NCBI RefSeq assembly: GCF_008630535.1
Contig: NZ_VWPH01000002.1
Coordinates: 310,001 to 374,000, forward strand
Length of the DNA stretch: 64,000 bases
Reading direction: 5' to 3'
Source: Saccharopolyspora hirsuta
GTDB lineage: Bacteria > Actinomycetota > Actinomycetes > Mycobacteriales > Pseudonocardiaceae
This document shows positions 8,534-16,734 of this stretch, piece by piece. Position 1 is the stretch's first letter; the number at the start of each line of letters is the position of its first letter. Position numbers and translations under genes: made by a program. The notes under the pieces were generated by a model, which was not told the origin of the DNA, did no database searches, and was given only the letters and a program-made list of their open reading frames with translations.

Positions 8534-9260
8534 GGTCCGGGGCTCCGGGCCGGGCCTGCTGCTGGCGCACGGTGCGGGAGGGTCGGCTGCGGCCAACTTC
8601 CCGTTCATCGCCGAGCTCGCTGAGAAGCACACCGTGATCGCACCGGACTACCCGGGCGCGGGCAAGACGCCGAAGGCCGAGCAGCCGCTGGACCTGGACC
8701 GGCTCGTCGACGACGTCGTCGCCACCGCGGTCGACTCGGGAGTGGAAACCTTCGCGGTGCTCGGCTATTCGATGGGAACGACCGTCGCGATCCGCGCGGC
8801 CACGAGGCACCCGGAGCGCGTGACGGGACTGGTGCTCACGGCAGGCTTCGCCCGGGCGGACCGGCACTTGCACCTCAACCTCGACGTCTGGCAGCACCTC
8901 CTGGACGACCGGGACGCGCTAGCGCGCTTCCTGCTGCTGAACTGCTTCGGACCGGAAGCGCTGAACTCGCTCGACGACTGGGACGAAGTGCTGCGCGGAA
9001 CGGCGGACGGCGTCCCCGTCGGGACGGGCGACCACATCGACCTGCTGCGCACCGTCGACGTCCGCGCCGACCTGCCCAGGATCTCCGTGCCGACGCTGGT
9101 CGTCGCGACCACCCAGGACACGCTGGTCCCGCCGCACCACTCCAGAGAACTGGCGAACGCGATCCCCGGAGCGAAGCTCGCGGAGGTCGAGTCCGGACAC
9201 CTGATCGCGGCCCAGAACCCCGGCGCCTGGCTGGCCGCAATCCAGAACTTCCTGAACTGA
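8517..9260 (+). CDS. alpha/beta hydrolase
   Basis: 247 residues with a complete catalytic triad: nucleophile elbow GYSMG (Ser ~88), Asp in TTQDTLVPP and His in ESGHLIAA. The oxyanion loop is AHGAGGS near residue 20. It resembles small serine hydrolases and esterases of the proline-iminopeptidase/3-oxoadipate-lactonase type; the substrate is not predictable. It overlaps the MFS gene by 17 bp, is co-transcribed with it, and is followed by a strong terminator hairpin. The pairing suggests a hydrolase that modifies the compound the exporter handles. Confidence 0.85.
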   Translation: MSLSSEVRGSGPGLLLAHGAGGSAAANFPFIAELAEKHTVIAPDYPGAGKTPKAEQPLDLDRLVDDVVATAVDSGVETFAVLGYSMGTTVAIRAATRHPERVTGLVLTAGFARADRHLHLNLDVWQHLLDDRDALARFLLLNCFGPEALNSLDDWDEVLRGTADGVPVGTGDHIDLLRTVDVRADLPRISVPTLVVATTQDTLVPPHHSRELANAIPGAKLAEVESGHLIAAQNPGAWLAAIQNFLN

Positions 9261-9265
9261 CCAGG

Positions 9266-9309
9266 TCGTGAGTGTTTTCGGGTGCAAGAGCACCCGAAAA
9301 CACTCACGA
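9266..9309 (+). terminator. strong hairpin terminator (GTGAG family)
   Basis: Perfect 20-bp inverted repeat, arms at 9266-9285 and 9290-9309 around an AAGA loop, starting 5 bp after the hydrolase stop. There is no U-tract, as usual in high-GC actinobacteria. The stem base GTGAGTG recurs in other gene-end hairpins of this window. Confidence 0.75.
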
Positions 9310-9412
9310 GCCCCCGATCACGGCCACCCGAGTGACGCCCACATTTCGGACGGCCGCCGGAGGAGCGGTGACGTCCGCGCTTCGGTCGGCCGCCGGACGG
9401 GTGGTGACGTCC

Positions 9413-9488
9413 GCAATTTCGATTGAAATTGCCTCACCTCGGCACTGCAGGTTCCGTCGAGAACGCCGGCAATTTCGATTGAAATTGC
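9413..9488 (-). repeat. twin TTTC-N4-GAAA hairpin repeat (about 76 bp)
   Basis: Two identical hairpins, GCAATTTC-GATT-GAAATTGC at 9413-9432 and 9469-9488, separated by 36 bp. The spacer is the reverse complement, with a few changes, of the spacer between the hairpins at 47206-47281, so this is one repeat unit in the opposite orientation. It lies in the non-coding stretch 9310-9751, which holds no gene. Confidence 0.75.
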
Positions 9489-9583
9489 AACACCACGCAA
9501 CGCAACCACCCACCGCTTTGAACCCAAACCCAACCCCCCACCCAACCGCACCCCTCGTCGCCAGGCCGACCCCAGTATCACCA

Positions 9584-9683
9584 CCGATCCCCAAGTCCCT
9601 GATCTCAAGGCCGACCGATCCCCAAGTCCCCGATCTCAAGGCCGACCGATCCCCAAGCCCCCGGACTCAAAACCGACCGATCC
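9584..9683. repeat. 31-bp tandem repeat, 3.2 copies
   Basis: Units start at 9584, 9615 and 9646 with a partial fourth at 9677. Each begins CCGATCCCCAAG and ends CTCAAGGCCGA or a close variant. The third copy has several substitutions. It is non-coding, just upstream of the oxidase gene. Confidence 0.85.
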
Positions 9684-9751
9684 CCCCGCCGCGCTGCAAA
9701 AGCCCGCGCGGCCGTCGGCCTGCCGCGCCGATCGCTGCTAGCGTTTCGAGG

Positions 9752-10711
9752 ATGACTGCATCCGCAGAACCGGTGCTGGTGATCGGCGCGGGCGTGCAGG
9801 GTCTGACCTGCGGCGTCGTGCTGGCCGAGGCGGGGTGGCCCGTGCGGATCCGGACCGCGGACCGGCCGCGCGAGACCACCTCGGCGGCGGCCGGTGCGAT
9901 GTGGGGTCCGGCGCAGCTGCGACCAGCTGAACGGGTGTTGTACTGGGTGACCCGCTCGCACGCCGAGTTCACCGCCCTCGCCCGCGACGAGGGCTCCGGG
10001 GTGCGCCTGACCGCCGGTCGGATGGCCGCCCGGTTCGAGCTCGGCGACGCGGTCCCGACCGAGGCCCGGCTGATCCCCGACCTGCGGCGCTGCACCCGGG
10101 ACGAGCTGCCCGAGGGCTTCGTCAGCGGCTACCGGGGGACGGTGCCGCTGATCGACATGCCGCGCTACCTCGACCACCTGGTCGCCCGGTTCCAGGGCGC
10201 CGGGGGAGAGCTGCAGCTCAGCCCGGTCCAGACGCTGGCCGACGCGGCCGCCGAGGCCAGCACGGTGGTCAACTGCACCGGCGTGGGCGCGCGCGAGCTC
10301 GTCGGCGACCCCGGCGTGCACCCGGTGCGCGGCCAGGGCGTCGTGGTGCGCAACCCCGGCATCGACGAGTACTTCGTCGAGCTGACCGACTCGGGGGAGT
10401 TCGCCGCCTTCATGCCGCACGGCGACCGCGTGGTGCTCGGCGGGGTGGCCGAAGCCCAGGAGTGGAAGCTCGACGTCCGGCCCGAGGTGAGCGCCGGGAT
10501 CCGGCGGCGGTGCGCGGCGGTCGAGCCGCGGTTGGCCGACGCCGAGGTGCTCGACGAGCTGGTCGGGCTGCGGCCCGGGCGCGAGTCGGTGCGGGTGGAC
10601 GTCGAGCGGTACGAGGGGTCCCGGATCATCCACAACTACGGGCACGGCGGCTGCGGGGTGACGCTGTCCTGGGGGTGCGCCTTCGAGGTCGCCGACCTGG
10701 TGGAGGGCTGA
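9752..10711 (+). CDS. FAD-dependent D-amino-acid-oxidase-family enzyme
   Basis: 319 residues. The N-terminal dinucleotide motif VLVIGAGVQGLTCG binds FAD, and the C-terminal NYGHGGCGVTLSWG is the DAAO signature. Mid-protein VVNCTGVGAREL and HPVRGQGVVV are also characteristic. The enzyme would oxidatively deaminate a D-amino acid, or a related substrate such as glycine, to the keto acid plus H2O2. ATG 9752 is preceded by a weak GAGG; the reading frame extends far upstream but only through repeats. The next gene is convergent, only 4 bp away. Confidence 0.9.
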   Translation: MTASAEPVLVIGAGVQGLTCGVVLAEAGWPVRIRTADRPRETTSAAAGAMWGPAQLRPAERVLYWVTRSHAEFTALARDEGSGVRLTAGRMAARFELGDAVPTEARLIPDLRRCTRDELPEGFVSGYRGTVPLIDMPRYLDHLVARFQGAGGELQLSPVQTLADAAAEASTVVNCTGVGARELVGDPGVHPVRGQGVVVRNPGIDEYFVELTDSGEFAAFMPHGDRVVLGGVAEAQEWKLDVRPEVSAGIRRRCAAVEPRLADAEVLDELVGLRPGRESVRVDVERYEGSRIIHNYGHGGCGVTLSWGCAFEVADLVEG

Positions 10712-10715
10712 CCCG

Positions 10716-11012
10716 TCAGGACTTGAGCGCGTCGACCACGTTGTCGATCTCCTGCGCCAGCGAGGTGTCGTTGGCCGTGATGCCGCCCTTGGAGTGCGTG
10801 CTGCAGTGGAACACCACGGTGCGCCAGCGGATGTCCATGTCCGGGTGGTGGTTCTCGGTCTCGGCGATCTCCGCGATGCGGTTGACCGCCTGGATCGCCT
10901 GCGGGAAGCTGGCGAACTCCACGGTGCGGGACAGCTGGGCCCCGTCCTGCCGCCATTCCGGGAGGTGTTCGAGCGCCTCGGCTACCTGGGTGTCGGTGAG
11001 CAGTTCGGTCAT
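10716..11012 (-). CDS. 4a-hydroxytetrahydrobiopterin dehydratase (PCD/DCoH)
   Basis: 98 residues from ATG 11012 (MTELLTDTQVAEALEHLPEW), the normal family length. The active-site pattern ENHHPDMDIRW with paired His, followed by 'VVFHCSTHSKGGITANDTSLA', matches pterin-4a-carbinolamine dehydratases, which regenerate the pterin cofactor after aromatic hydroxylation. It converges on the DAAO gene. A GNAT gene lies 91 bp upstream on the same strand. No aromatic amino acid hydroxylase is seen in the window. Confidence 0.92.
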   Translation of the reverse strand: MTELLTDTQVAEALEHLPEWRQDGAQLSRTVEFASFPQAIQAVNRIAEIAETENHHPDMDIRWRTVVFHCSTHSKGGITANDTSLAQEIDNVVDALKS

Positions 11013-11103
11013 GTGCACATGGTGGCGGCTCCGCACGCCGAACTCCACCGGGACCGCGCCCGCGGGAGCCGCCCCGGGCACCGCGAGGGCGGCCGTCCGG
11101 GGT

Positions 11104-11517
11104 TCAGGAGGTGGGGCGGGGGCGTTCCATGTAGGTGGTGTCGGGTTCGGCGAAGCCGAAGGAGCGGCAGAGGCCGTGGGCGTCGTCGGTGTGCAGCATC
11201 CAGCGGAAGTCCCGGCCCGGGCCGTCCTCGATCATGACGCGCACCAGGGCCTTGCCGACGCCGTGGCCGCGGGCCTCCGGGAGGACGAAGACGTCGGCGA
11301 GGTAGGCGCTGCCCACGCCGTCGGAGAACGCCCGTGCGAAGCCGATCAGCCCGCCGTCGGACTTCCGGTAGGCGCCGACCACGCGCCACGCCTGGTCGAT
11401 CTGCTGGTCCAGGTGCTCGCGCCGCCGCCACTTGCCCCAGTACGCCTGCGTGGCGAGGAAGTCCCACACCACGTCGCGATCCACCCGGTCCCGTGCGTCG
11501 TCCACCTCGAACTCCAT
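11104..11517 (-). CDS. GNAT family N-acetyltransferase
   Basis: 137 residues. The acetyl-CoA binding motif A is LADVFVLPEARGHGVGKALV (R-G-H-G-V-G loop), and the C-terminal strand and motif B region reads WMLHTDDAHGLCRSFGF. The family acetylates amines; the substrate is unknown. ATG 11517 (MEFEVDDARDRVDRDVVWDF) is the natural start; a longer in-frame extension upstream is antisense to nothing but overlaps the next gene. It lies between the serine hydrolase and the pterin dehydratase, all on the minus strand. Confidence 0.88.
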   Translation of the reverse strand: MEFEVDDARDRVDRDVVWDFLATQAYWGKWRRREHLDQQIDQAWRVVGAYRKSDGGLIGFARAFSDGVGSAYLADVFVLPEARGHGVGKALVRVMIEDGPGRDFRWMLHTDDAHGLCRSFGFAEPDTTYMERPRPTS

Positions 11518-11606
11518 GCGGGTCAGGCTACTGCGCGCTCGGCCTCCGAGGACACGCGTTTTCGGTGCCGTGCGGGGAACTGCTGTTCGCCCGGTGGGAC
11601 CGAGGT

Positions 11607-12707
11607 TCAGAGGGCGGCGTGCAGGGCGGTCAGCAGGCGGTGGGCTCGGTCGTCGAAGCCCTCCGTGCGCATCAGGCACGGGCTGAAGGCGAAGGACACG
11701 CCCGCGCTCGGCCAGCAGCCGAACAGCGAACCGCCAGCTCCGCTGTGCCCGAAACCGTCGGCCACCGGGCCGTACGTCTCCAGCTCGTCCTGGAGCTCGT
11801 ACCCGAGGCCGAAGACCAGCGGGCGTCCGGTGCCGGGATCGGTGCCGCGGCTCTCCTCGCGGCTGATCCGATCCACAGTGGACTTGCTGACCAGCTTCCC
11901 GCTCACCAGCGCCGAGTACACCGCCGCCATGCCCCGCGCCGAGGCCATCGCGCCGCCGCCCGGCATGCCGGTGGTCCACCAGGCCGGGGTGTTCCACGGG
12001 GCGTCCTCGCCCAGCAGCGAAGGCGGGTTGCCGTACACCTTGTCGCGGTAGGCCAGCGCTTCCGGCGTGTTCAGCCGGTTCGCCACCTGGTAGTCCGGGG
12101 CGCGCCAGCGCCGACCGGTGCGCGGCCACTCCGATTCCGGCAGGCCGAGCCAGCAGTCCGCCCCGAGCGGCTCGGCGATCTCGGCGCGCAGGAACTCCCC
12201 GACCTCCCGGCCGTCCACCCGGCGGATCAGCTCTCCGGCCAGCCAGCCGAAGGTCAGCGCGTGGTATGCGGTCGTCGACCCGACCGGCCACAGCGGGGCC
12301 TGCGCGGCCAGCAGCGCGGCCATCGCCCGGCCGTCCGCGGCGTCCTCGCGGGTCACCGGGCGCTCCGGGTAGGGCAGACCCGCCGCGTGCGAGAGCAGCT
12401 GCCGGACCGCGACGTCCTGCTTGCCCGCCGCGCCGAACTCCGGCCAGTAGCGGACCACCGGCGCGTCCGGGTCGATGGCGCCGCGGTCCACCAGCAGCGC
12501 CACTCCGGTGGCCACCAGGCCCTTGGTGCCGGAGAAGATCGGCATCAGGGTGTCGGTGGTCATCGGTTCGGCGCCGTCGGGGTCGCGGTGCCCGGACTGC
12601 AGGTCGAGGATCTGCTCGCCGTCGCGGAACACCGCGAACGCCGCGCCCGCCTCGTCGGCCGCGACCACCGCGGCGAACTCCTCGGCCACCCGGTCGAAAC
12701 CGCTCAT
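11607..12707 (-). CDS. serine hydrolase, beta-lactamase / EstB family
   Basis: 366 residues. The class C-like catalytic pieces are visible: SxxK as FSGTKG (Ser ~59, Lys ~62), the Tyr motif YHALTFGWLAGEL near residue 150, and HSGAGG in place of KTG near the C-terminus. Such proteins are esterases, D-aminopeptidases or transpeptidase-like enzymes rather than true lactamases. No signal peptide is seen, so it is probably cytosolic. Its ATG overlaps the ATPase stop by 4 bp (ATGA). This coupling with an oligopeptide importer suggests it processes an imported peptide or ester. Confidence 0.85.
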   Translation of the reverse strand: MSGFDRVAEEFAAVVAADEAGAAFAVFRDGEQILDLQSGHRDPDGAEPMTTDTLMPIFSGTKGLVATGVALLVDRGAIDPDAPVVRYWPEFGAAGKQDVAVRQLLSHAAGLPYPERPVTREDAADGRAMAALLAAQAPLWPVGSTTAYHALTFGWLAGELIRRVDGREVGEFLRAEIAEPLGADCWLGLPESEWPRTGRRWRAPDYQVANRLNTPEALAYRDKVYGNPPSLLGEDAPWNTPAWWTTGMPGGGAMASARGMAAVYSALVSGKLVSKSTVDRISREESRGTDPGTGRPLVFGLGYELQDELETYGPVADGFGHSGAGGSLFGCWPSAGVSFAFSPCLMRTEGFDDRAHRLLTALHAAL

Positions 12708-14476
12708 CGGTCGCTCGCCTCCAGCTGGAAGTTGGGCGCGTCGGTCAGCAGCGACTGCGTGTACTCGTGCTGCGGCGCGGCGAACAACTCGTCGGCCGCG
12801 GACTGCTCCACGATCCGCCCGCCCTGCAGCACCGCCACCTGCTGCGCGATGTTGCGCACCAGCGCGATGTTGTGCGTGACGAACACCAGCGCCAGCCCCA
12901 TCTTCTCGCGCAGGTCCTGCAGCAGGTCGACGATCGCCGACTGCACCGACACGTCCAGCGCCGAGGTGATCTCGTCGCAGATCAGCACCTCGGGCCGGGT
13001 GACCAGCGCGCGGGCGATCGCCACCCGCTGCCGCTCGCCGCCGCTGAGCTGGTCCGGGTAGCGCTCGGCGATGTCCGGGCGCAGCGCGGCCAGCTCCAGC
13101 GCTTCGATCACCCGCTCCTCGGTGCTCTTGCCGCCGTCATCGCCGCCGAGCACCGAGATCGGCTGGGCCACCAGGTCGCGCACGCGGCGGCGCGGGTTCA
13201 GCGACTCGTACGGGTTCTGGAACACGTACTGCACCTGGCGGCGCTGGTCGCGCGTGCGCTTCGCGCTGCTGGGCGCGAGCTCGGTGCCGCGCAGCAGCAC
13301 CGAGCCCTCGTGCTTGGCGTGCAGACCGGCCAGGCAGCGCGACAACGTGGTCTTCCCGCTGCCGGACTCGCCCAGCAGCGCCAGGCAGGAACCGGGCGCG
13401 ACGGCCAGCGAAACGTCCTGCAGCACCGGCGAATCCGTGTACCAGGCGCGGATGTTGCGCACCTCGAGCACCGGTTCCGCCGACTCGGGCGCGGCGTCCG
13501 CGGTCCTCGGCGCGGCCACCAGCCGCCCGGAACGCGGGTTCAGGCAGCGGATCTCGTGCCCGGTGGCGACCTCTTCGAGCGGTGGGACCTCGGTCCGGCA
13601 CTCGTCGGTGGCCGCCGCGCAGCGGGGCGCGAACGCGCAGCCGCCCGGGCGGTTCAGCGGCGACGGCGCCTGGCCGTCGATGGCCTGCATCGCCCGCTTG
13701 CCGTCCAGGTCCGGCACCGCGAGCACCAGACCTGCGGTGTAGTGGTGGCGCGGCTCGTTCAGCACCTGGTCGGTCGGGCCGGTCTCCACCACGCGCCCGG
13801 AGTACATCACCGCGATCCGGTCCGCCAGCTCGGCGACCACCGCCATGTCGTGCGAGATGTACACCCCGGCCGTGCCGTGCCGCTCGCACATCTCGCGGAT
13901 GGTGGCCAGCACCGTCTTCTGCGTGGTGACGTCCAGACCCGTGGTCGGCTCGTCCAGCACCACGACCTCCGGGCGGCCGACGAACGCCATCGCGATCGCG
14001 ATCCGCTGCTGCTGACCGCCGGAGAGCTGGTGCGGGTAGCGGCGCAGGAACTCGTCGTCGTCCGGCAGCGCCACCTCGGTGAGGACCTGCTTGATGCGCT
14101 GCCGCGCGTCAGCGCCGGAGACGTCGTGCACCGCTTCGGACAGCTGGGTGCTCAGGCGCAGCGCCGGGTTCAGCGCCGAAGCGGGGGACTGCGGGATGTA
14201 GGCGACGCGGCGGCCGCGCAGCGCGGCGGCCTGCTTGGGCGGTAGCGCCGTGAGATCGGTGTCGCCGACGAGGATGCGGCCGTCGGCGATGCGGGTGCCG
14301 CGCTTGCAGTAGCGCAGCATCGCCAGGCCCAAGGTGGTCTTGCCGGAGCCGGATTCGCCGATCAGCCCCAGGATCTCGCCCGGGGCCAAGGTGAGCGAGA
14401 CGTCCGCGACGATGGCGGCTTCCGAGGGCACGCCCCGGATCTCCAGACCGGCGGCGTCCAAGGCTGGGGCGGTCAT
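12704..14476 (-). CDS. fused double ATP-binding subunit of dipeptide/oligopeptide ABC importer
   Basis: 590 residues with two complete ABC cassettes, equivalent to DppD+DppF. First half: Walker A GESGSGKTT (~38-46), signature LSGGQQQR, Walker B VVVLDEPTTGLD, then a Cys-containing oligopeptide C-terminal region (NRPGGCAFAPRCAAA ... IRCLNP). Second half: GESGSGKTTLSRC, LSGGERQRVAIAR and LICDEITSALD. It powers uptake by the two permeases upstream in the operon. ATG 14476 has AGGAGG in front. A 394-bp gap with repeat copy C separates it from the permease gene, so it may need its own leader or promoter. Confidence 0.93.
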   Translation of the reverse strand: MTAPALDAAGLEIRGVPSEAAIVADVSLTLAPGEILGLIGESGSGKTTLGLAMLRYCKRGTRIADGRILVGDTDLTALPPKQAAALRGRRVAYIPQSPASALNPALRLSTQLSEAVHDVSGADARQRIKQVLTEVALPDDDEFLRRYPHQLSGGQQQRIAIAMAFVGRPEVVVLDEPTTGLDVTTQKTVLATIREMCERHGTAGVYISHDMAVVAELADRIAVMYSGRVVETGPTDQVLNEPRHHYTAGLVLAVPDLDGKRAMQAIDGQAPSPLNRPGGCAFAPRCAAATDECRTEVPPLEEVATGHEIRCLNPRSGRLVAAPRTADAAPESAEPVLEVRNIRAWYTDSPVLQDVSLAVAPGSCLALLGESGSGKTTLSRCLAGLHAKHEGSVLLRGTELAPSSAKRTRDQRRQVQYVFQNPYESLNPRRRVRDLVAQPISVLGGDDGGKSTEERVIEALELAALRPDIAERYPDQLSGGERQRVAIARALVTRPEVLICDEITSALDVSVQSAIVDLLQDLREKMGLALVFVTHNIALVRNIAQQVAVLQGGRIVEQSAADELFAAPQHEYTQSLLTDAPNFQLEASDR

Positions 14477-14536
14477 CGACACCTCCTGAGGTGGCAGGAA
14501 TACGCGGCTGAGGTGGCTCGGTGCGCGGTGATCCCA

Positions 14537-14835
14537 CGCGATTTCCATCGAGGTCTTTCCAGCCTCGTTCTGCGTGGCGGTGCAAGTGGCGGAACCTCAG
14601 CGCCCGCCTGGACTCCGGGTGCCCTGACTGATGTATGTCCGATACACGGCGTCAGGGCGGTCCTCGCCAGGCGAACGCTGAGAACCCGCGGCGGTGCGAG
14701 TTGCGAGGGTGGGTTATGCGCCTGCGGCGCATGCGACACCTGCCGATCGGTGCCGGTCGCCCTTCGCAGCTGCGGTCCACGGGCAGGATGAAAAAGGCTC
14801 ACTGGAAATCGGATGTTCGACTTCAATGGAAATCG
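14537..14835 (-). repeat. 300-bp dispersed repeat, copy C
   Basis: The minus-strand copy of the element at 51934-52242 and 60061-60370 fills most of the 394-bp gap between permease and ATPase genes. It is bounded by ATTTC/GAAAT half-palindromes and contains, in order, TTCATCCTG-CCGTGGACCGC, the TCGCATGCGCCG block, the folded core and the GAGG...CCTC closing stem. Its P1 stem is intact, unlike those of copies A and B. Confidence 0.85.
14589..14699 (-). ncRNA. candidate structured leader RNA, copy C fold
   Basis: Minus-strand transcript pairings: P0 14696-14699/14589-14592; P1a CTCAGCG 14686-14692 with CGCTGAG 14596-14602; P1b CGCCTGG 14677-14683 with CCAGGCG 14605-14611; P2 GCCCTGAC 14651-14658 with GTCAGGGC 14621-14628; P3 TGTAT 14642-14646 with ATACA 14632-14636. 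The fold ends 112 bp before the ATPase start. Stems covary with the CitE leader copy while the loops stay the same. No known class recognised. Confidence 0.5.
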
Positions 14836-14870
14836 CGGATCGACCGGCACCGGCGGGAGTTCGGCGGGCA

Positions 14871-15773
14871 TCAGCGGGCCTTCTCGATGCCTCGGTCCAC
14901 GCCCGCCACCGAGCGGGCCAGGCCGTCGGCGACCAGGTTCGTGCCGATGGTCAGGACCGCGATCGCCAGCACCGGGAGCGCCACCGCCCACGGCTGCACC
15001 GTCAGCGCGATCCGGTTCTCGTTGATCATCAGACCCCAGTCCGCGGTCGGCGGCTGCAGGCCGAGACCGAGGAAGCTCAGCCCGGCGACCAGGCCGATCG
15101 AGTAGTTCAACCGCAGGCCGAGCTCGACCAGTACCGTGCCGGTGACGTTCGGCAGGATCTCGCCGAGCAGGATCCGCACCTTGGACAGGCCGATCGCCTC
15201 GGCGGACTTGACGAAGTCGCGCTCGGCCACCGACAGGGTGGCCGCCCGCACCACGCGCATCACCCGCGGCAGGTGGCTGCCGCCGACCACCAGCACCAGC
15301 AGCCACAGCTCCGGGCCGACCACGCTCACGAACAGCAGGGCCAGCACGACCTGCGGGAACGCCAGCGCGATGTCGCCGAAGCGCATCAGCAGCTCGTCCA
15401 GCCAGCCGCGCCGGTAGCCCGCGTACATGCCCAGCAGCGAGCCGAGCCCGACGCCCAGCAGCGTGGCCAGCACCGCCAGCAGCAGCAACGTCTGCCCGCC
15501 GTGCAGGAACCGGGTCAGCACGTCGCGGCCCAGGTTGTCGGTGCCGAACCAGGTGTTCCCGGTCGGGTTGGAGAACGGGGTGTCGACGAACTCGGTGGCG
15601 GCGTGCGGGGCCAGCAGCGGTCCGACGACGGCGATCGCCACCACCAGCGCGGACAGCGCCAGCCCGACCTTCGTGCGCGGCAGCCGCAGCGCGGCCCGCC
15701 AGACCCCGACCGCGCGCGGTGCCGGCGGCGCGGGAGTCGTCGCGGTGTTGGTTTTCTGCGCAGTCGTGGTCAT
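14871..15773 (-). CDS. oligopeptide ABC transporter permease (DppC-like)
   Basis: 300 residues with six hydrophobic helices. The N-terminal ~25 residues are Thr/Ala/Pro-rich and cytosolic. Family landmarks are the periplasmic segment NTWFGTDNLGRDVLTRFLHGG and the EAA loop around EAIGLSKVRILLGEILPN. It forms the membrane channel with the DppB-like subunit. Its ATG at 15773 overlaps the preceding gene's stop by 4 bp (ATGA), so the pair is translationally coupled. The 3' end is followed by the repeat-filled gap before the ATPase gene. Confidence 0.93.
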   Translation of the reverse strand: MTTTAQKTNTATTPAPPAPRAVGVWRAALRLPRTKVGLALSALVVAIAVVGPLLAPHAATEFVDTPFSNPTGNTWFGTDNLGRDVLTRFLHGGQTLLLLAVLATLLGVGLGSLLGMYAGYRRGWLDELLMRFGDIALAFPQVVLALLFVSVVGPELWLLVLVVGGSHLPRVMRVVRAATLSVAERDFVKSAEAIGLSKVRILLGEILPNVTGTVLVELGLRLNYSIGLVAGLSFLGLGLQPPTADWGLMINENRIALTVQPWAVALPVLAIAVLTIGTNLVADGLARSVAGVDRGIEKAR

Positions 15774-16723
15774 CGCGCGGCAGACCTCACCTTCGGGTTG
15801 GCGGCCAGACTCACCACGTCGGCCAGCAGGTTCACGACGATGTAGACGGCCGCGATGGCCAGCGTCAGCGTCTGCACCACCGGCAGGTCGCGGTTGTTCA
15901 CCGCGTCCACCAGCGCGAACCCGATGCCGGGGAAGCGGAACAGGAACTCGACGATGACCACGCCACCGGCCAGCCAGGCCAGCTGCAGCGCGATCACCTG
16001 CGCGACCGGGCCGATCGCGTTCGGCAGCGCGTGCCGCAGGATCACGGTCCGCTCCGGCATGCCCTTCAACCGGGCCTGCTGCACGTACTCGCTCTCCAGC
16101 ACCTCGATCATGGTGGCGCGCATGATGCGCACGATGTACGGGGAGACCGCGAGCACCATCGTCAACGTCGGCAGGATCAGCTGGACCGGATCGCTCCACG
16201 CCGACCCGGAACCGGTCATCACGTACACCGCGGGCAGCAGGTTCAGCACACCCGTGGAGAACAGCAGCACCAGCAGGATGCCGACCACGAACTCCGGCAG
16301 CGAGGCCAGCACCAGGCTGATCACCGAGGTGGTGTGGTCGAAGGCCTTGTCGCGGCGCAGCGCGCTGTAGGTGCCGACCAGGATGGACAGCGGCACGCTG
16401 ATCAACGTCGCGCAGAGCATCAGCGCCAGCGAGTTGTTCAGCCGCGAGCTCAGCAGCTCGGTCACCGGCATGCCGTTGGCGTAGGACTCGCCGAGGTTCA
16501 GCTGGAAGAGGTTGCCCAGCCAGGAGAAGTACTGCAGCCACAGCGGATCGTCGAGGTGCAGCTGCTCCCGCAGCGCGGCCAGCCGCTCCGGGGTGGCCTC
16601 GCGGCCGAGGATGGCGCGCGCCGCGTCACCCGGCAGCGCCTGGGTGGCCAGGAAGACCACCACGGACACCGCCCAGAGGATCACCAAGCCGAGCAGGATG
16701 CGCTTGACCAGCATTCGAGTCAT
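15770..16723 (-). CDS. oligopeptide ABC transporter permease (DppB-like)
   Basis: 317 residues. It starts MTRMLVKRILLGLVILWAVS, a first helix typical of DppB, followed by the TQALPGDAARAILG periplasmic loop and six helices in total. The EAA motif region is YVQQARLKGMPERTVILRHALPN. ATG 16723 is 12 bp after the binding-protein stop codon; the in-frame extension upstream would overlap the binding-protein gene. It works with the DppC-like subunit to import peptides. Confidence 0.93.
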   Translation of the reverse strand: MTRMLVKRILLGLVILWAVSVVVFLATQALPGDAARAILGREATPERLAALREQLHLDDPLWLQYFSWLGNLFQLNLGESYANGMPVTELLSSRLNNSLALMLCATLISVPLSILVGTYSALRRDKAFDHTTSVISLVLASLPEFVVGILLVLLFSTGVLNLLPAVYVMTGSGSAWSDPVQLILPTLTMVLAVSPYIVRIMRATMIEVLESEYVQQARLKGMPERTVILRHALPNAIGPVAQVIALQLAWLAGGVVIVEFLFRFPGIGFALVDAVNNRDLPVVQTLTLAIAAVYIVVNLLADVVSLAANPKVRSAAR

Positions 16724-16734
16724 CTGGTGCCCCC

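Noticed and set aside
1..9300. Prophage or integrative element
   Set aside because: Accessory gene content, but no integrase, att repeat, structural gene or tRNA boundary is visible within the window.
9413..9488. CRISPR array
   Set aside because: Two hairpins with one spacer and an inverted twin elsewhere; there is no regular spacer series and no cas gene.
9272..9751. N-terminal extension of the oxidase gene by 160 codons
   Set aside because: It translates the terminator, hairpins and tandem repeats; the FAD motif lies immediately after ATG 9752.
11607..12707. Antibiotic-resistance beta-lactamase
   Set aside because: HSGAGG replaces the KTG box and there is no signal peptide, so an esterase or peptidase is more likely.
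14589..14699. Integron attC-like or tRNA-like site
   Set aside because: No RYYYAAC/GTTRRRY core, no integrase, and no cloverleaf or CCA end could be drawn.
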